A stretch of 6,614 bases of DNA from an uncultured Eubacteriales bacterium (lineage in GTDB: Bacteria > Bacillota > Clostridia > Christensenellales > DTU072). A program made the translations under genes and the position numbers. Location: positions 1 to 6,614 of the forward strand of contig CACXDF010000164.1 of NCBI GenBank assembly GCA_902766325.1, in the 5' to 3' direction. Every line of letters begins with the position of its first letter. Position 1 is the stretch's first letter. The notes beneath the pieces are model-generated. The model made no database searches. It was not told the DNA's origin and worked only from the letters and a program-made list of their open reading frames with translations. Shown here in pieces: positions 6,031 to 6,614 of this stretch.

Positions 6031-6614
6031 AATACTACGCAAAAAACCGTTATGAAGAGCCGAAAGAATTCGTCTACAAGATAGAACGTTTTTCCGGCGT
6101 CGACGCGGCGACCGACGAAAACGCGCTCCCGCTCGGGTATGCGTCTTACGCTTATAACGTGCGATTCCGCGGCGGCGCTATGTCGCATGGATACGGAGTC
6201 GGATACGCCGCCGTCGGCGGCAGATATCTGCCCGGTATGATCGCCGTGGGAGAAGCGATCAAAAAAGTTTTTTTGTATAAGAGATTCGATCGGACGACCG
6301 GGATAAGAGACGACAGGTTGATCGTGCAAAGCGACAACGATAAACTATATGAAGCCGACTTGACGACCGACACCGTATTCCACGAGATCAACGTACAACT
6401 GGGCGGAGATAAGCTGACTTTTCTTAATTGCGAATATAACGAAAAAGACGTTCTTTGGATCTGCGACGACCACGGTCACTTGATCTTTTACGACGGATCG
6501 ACGATACAAACGATGAGCGATACCCCTTATTTTTCGGACGCGTGCGTCTATAACGGGCGAGTCTTCGCTTCTTCCGGAACGGGCGCCAACGTCCTTCGAT
6601 TCAGCGCCGAAAAC
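6027..6614 (+). CDS. Tail hub beta-propeller-like protein, 3'-truncated by the window edge
   Basis: The frame is open from ATG 6027 to the last base: 196 codons with no stop, so only the N-terminal part is present. It begins with RFSGVDAATDENALPLGYASY (21-41), then AYNVRFRGGAMSHGYGV (42-58). I associate this block (Asn followed by a Gly-Ala/Gly-x-Gly turn) with the start of gp10/gp12-like tail hub proteins in Bacillota phages. Blade-like repeats follow: RLIVQSDNDKLYEADLTT (97-114), VLWICDDHGHLIFYDGS (142-158) and ACVYNGRVFASSGTGANVLRF (172-192), each a beta pair around Asp/Gly turns. This fits a beta-propeller or beta-sandwich hub, as in P22 gp10 or T7 gp12, sitting below the adaptor ring. 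The next residues, FSAEN at the edge, match the place where the family often continues to FSDDLDP-type sequence. A long tail protein of another kind cannot be excluded without the rest of the gene. Confidence 0.8.
   Translation, partial: MKYYAKNRYEEPKEFVYKIERFSGVDAATDENALPLGYASYAYNVRFRGGAMSHGYGVGYAAVGGRYLPGMIAVGEAIKKVFLYKRFDRTTGIRDDRLIVQSDNDKLYEADLTTDTVFHEINVQLGGDKLTFLNCEYNEKDVLWICDDHGHLIFYDGSTIQTMSDTPYFSDACVYNGRVFASSGTGANVLRFSAEN

Noticed and set aside
6207..6221. Perfect GCCGCC-GTC-GGCGGC hairpin
   Set aside because: It encodes the Ala-Ala-Val-Gly-Gly stretch of the hub gene, has no T-run after it and lies mid-gene, so it is not a terminator.

Overview
The window is one uninterrupted, single-strand (+) tailed-phage morphogenesis module, from a lytic phage or a prophage. 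It covers DNA packaging, head assembly and the start of the neck/tail. All eight genes point the same way, the longest non-coding gap is 45 bases, and I see no terminator, tRNA, integrase, transposase, CRISPR array or convincing promoter. The host is most likely a Bacillota (Clostridia-like, probably gut) bacterium. That is an inference from the very strong AGGAGG-type ribosome binding sites and from protein motifs I associate with Clostridia phages; it is not proven by the sequence.

Layout: (1) bases 2-1252, large terminase TerL, cut at the left edge so that the first visible residues are the end of the Walker A loop; (2) 1258-1542, a 94-residue protein resembling the C-terminal half of small terminases without their DNA-binding helix-turn-helix; (3) 1511-3340, a P22-type portal protein overlapping gene 2 by 32 bases; (4) 3386-3934, a scaffold-like coiled-coil protein; (5) 3938-5143, an HK97-fold major capsid protein with a beta-rich insertion and an acidic tail; (6) 5165-5485, a small protein of unknown function; (7) 5503-6030, a head-tail adaptor candidate; (8) 6027 to the right edge, the N-terminal part of a beta-propeller-like tail hub protein. 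Gene 8 has no stop in the window and is easily missed by a search that needs complete ORFs.

The genes fit one assembly pathway. Scaffold and capsid protein would build a procapsid around the portal ring, and TerL (with a small terminase, possibly involving gene 2) would pump DNA through the portal. The adaptor and hub would then close the neck. The P22-type portal, the separate scaffold and the adaptor followed by a propeller hub favour a short-tailed (podovirus-like) particle.

I found no sign of an unprecedented system. The points most worth a second look are the helix-turn-helix-less terminase-small-like gene after TerL, the conserved but unassigned 106-residue gene between capsid and adaptor, and the His-rich C-terminus of the portal.
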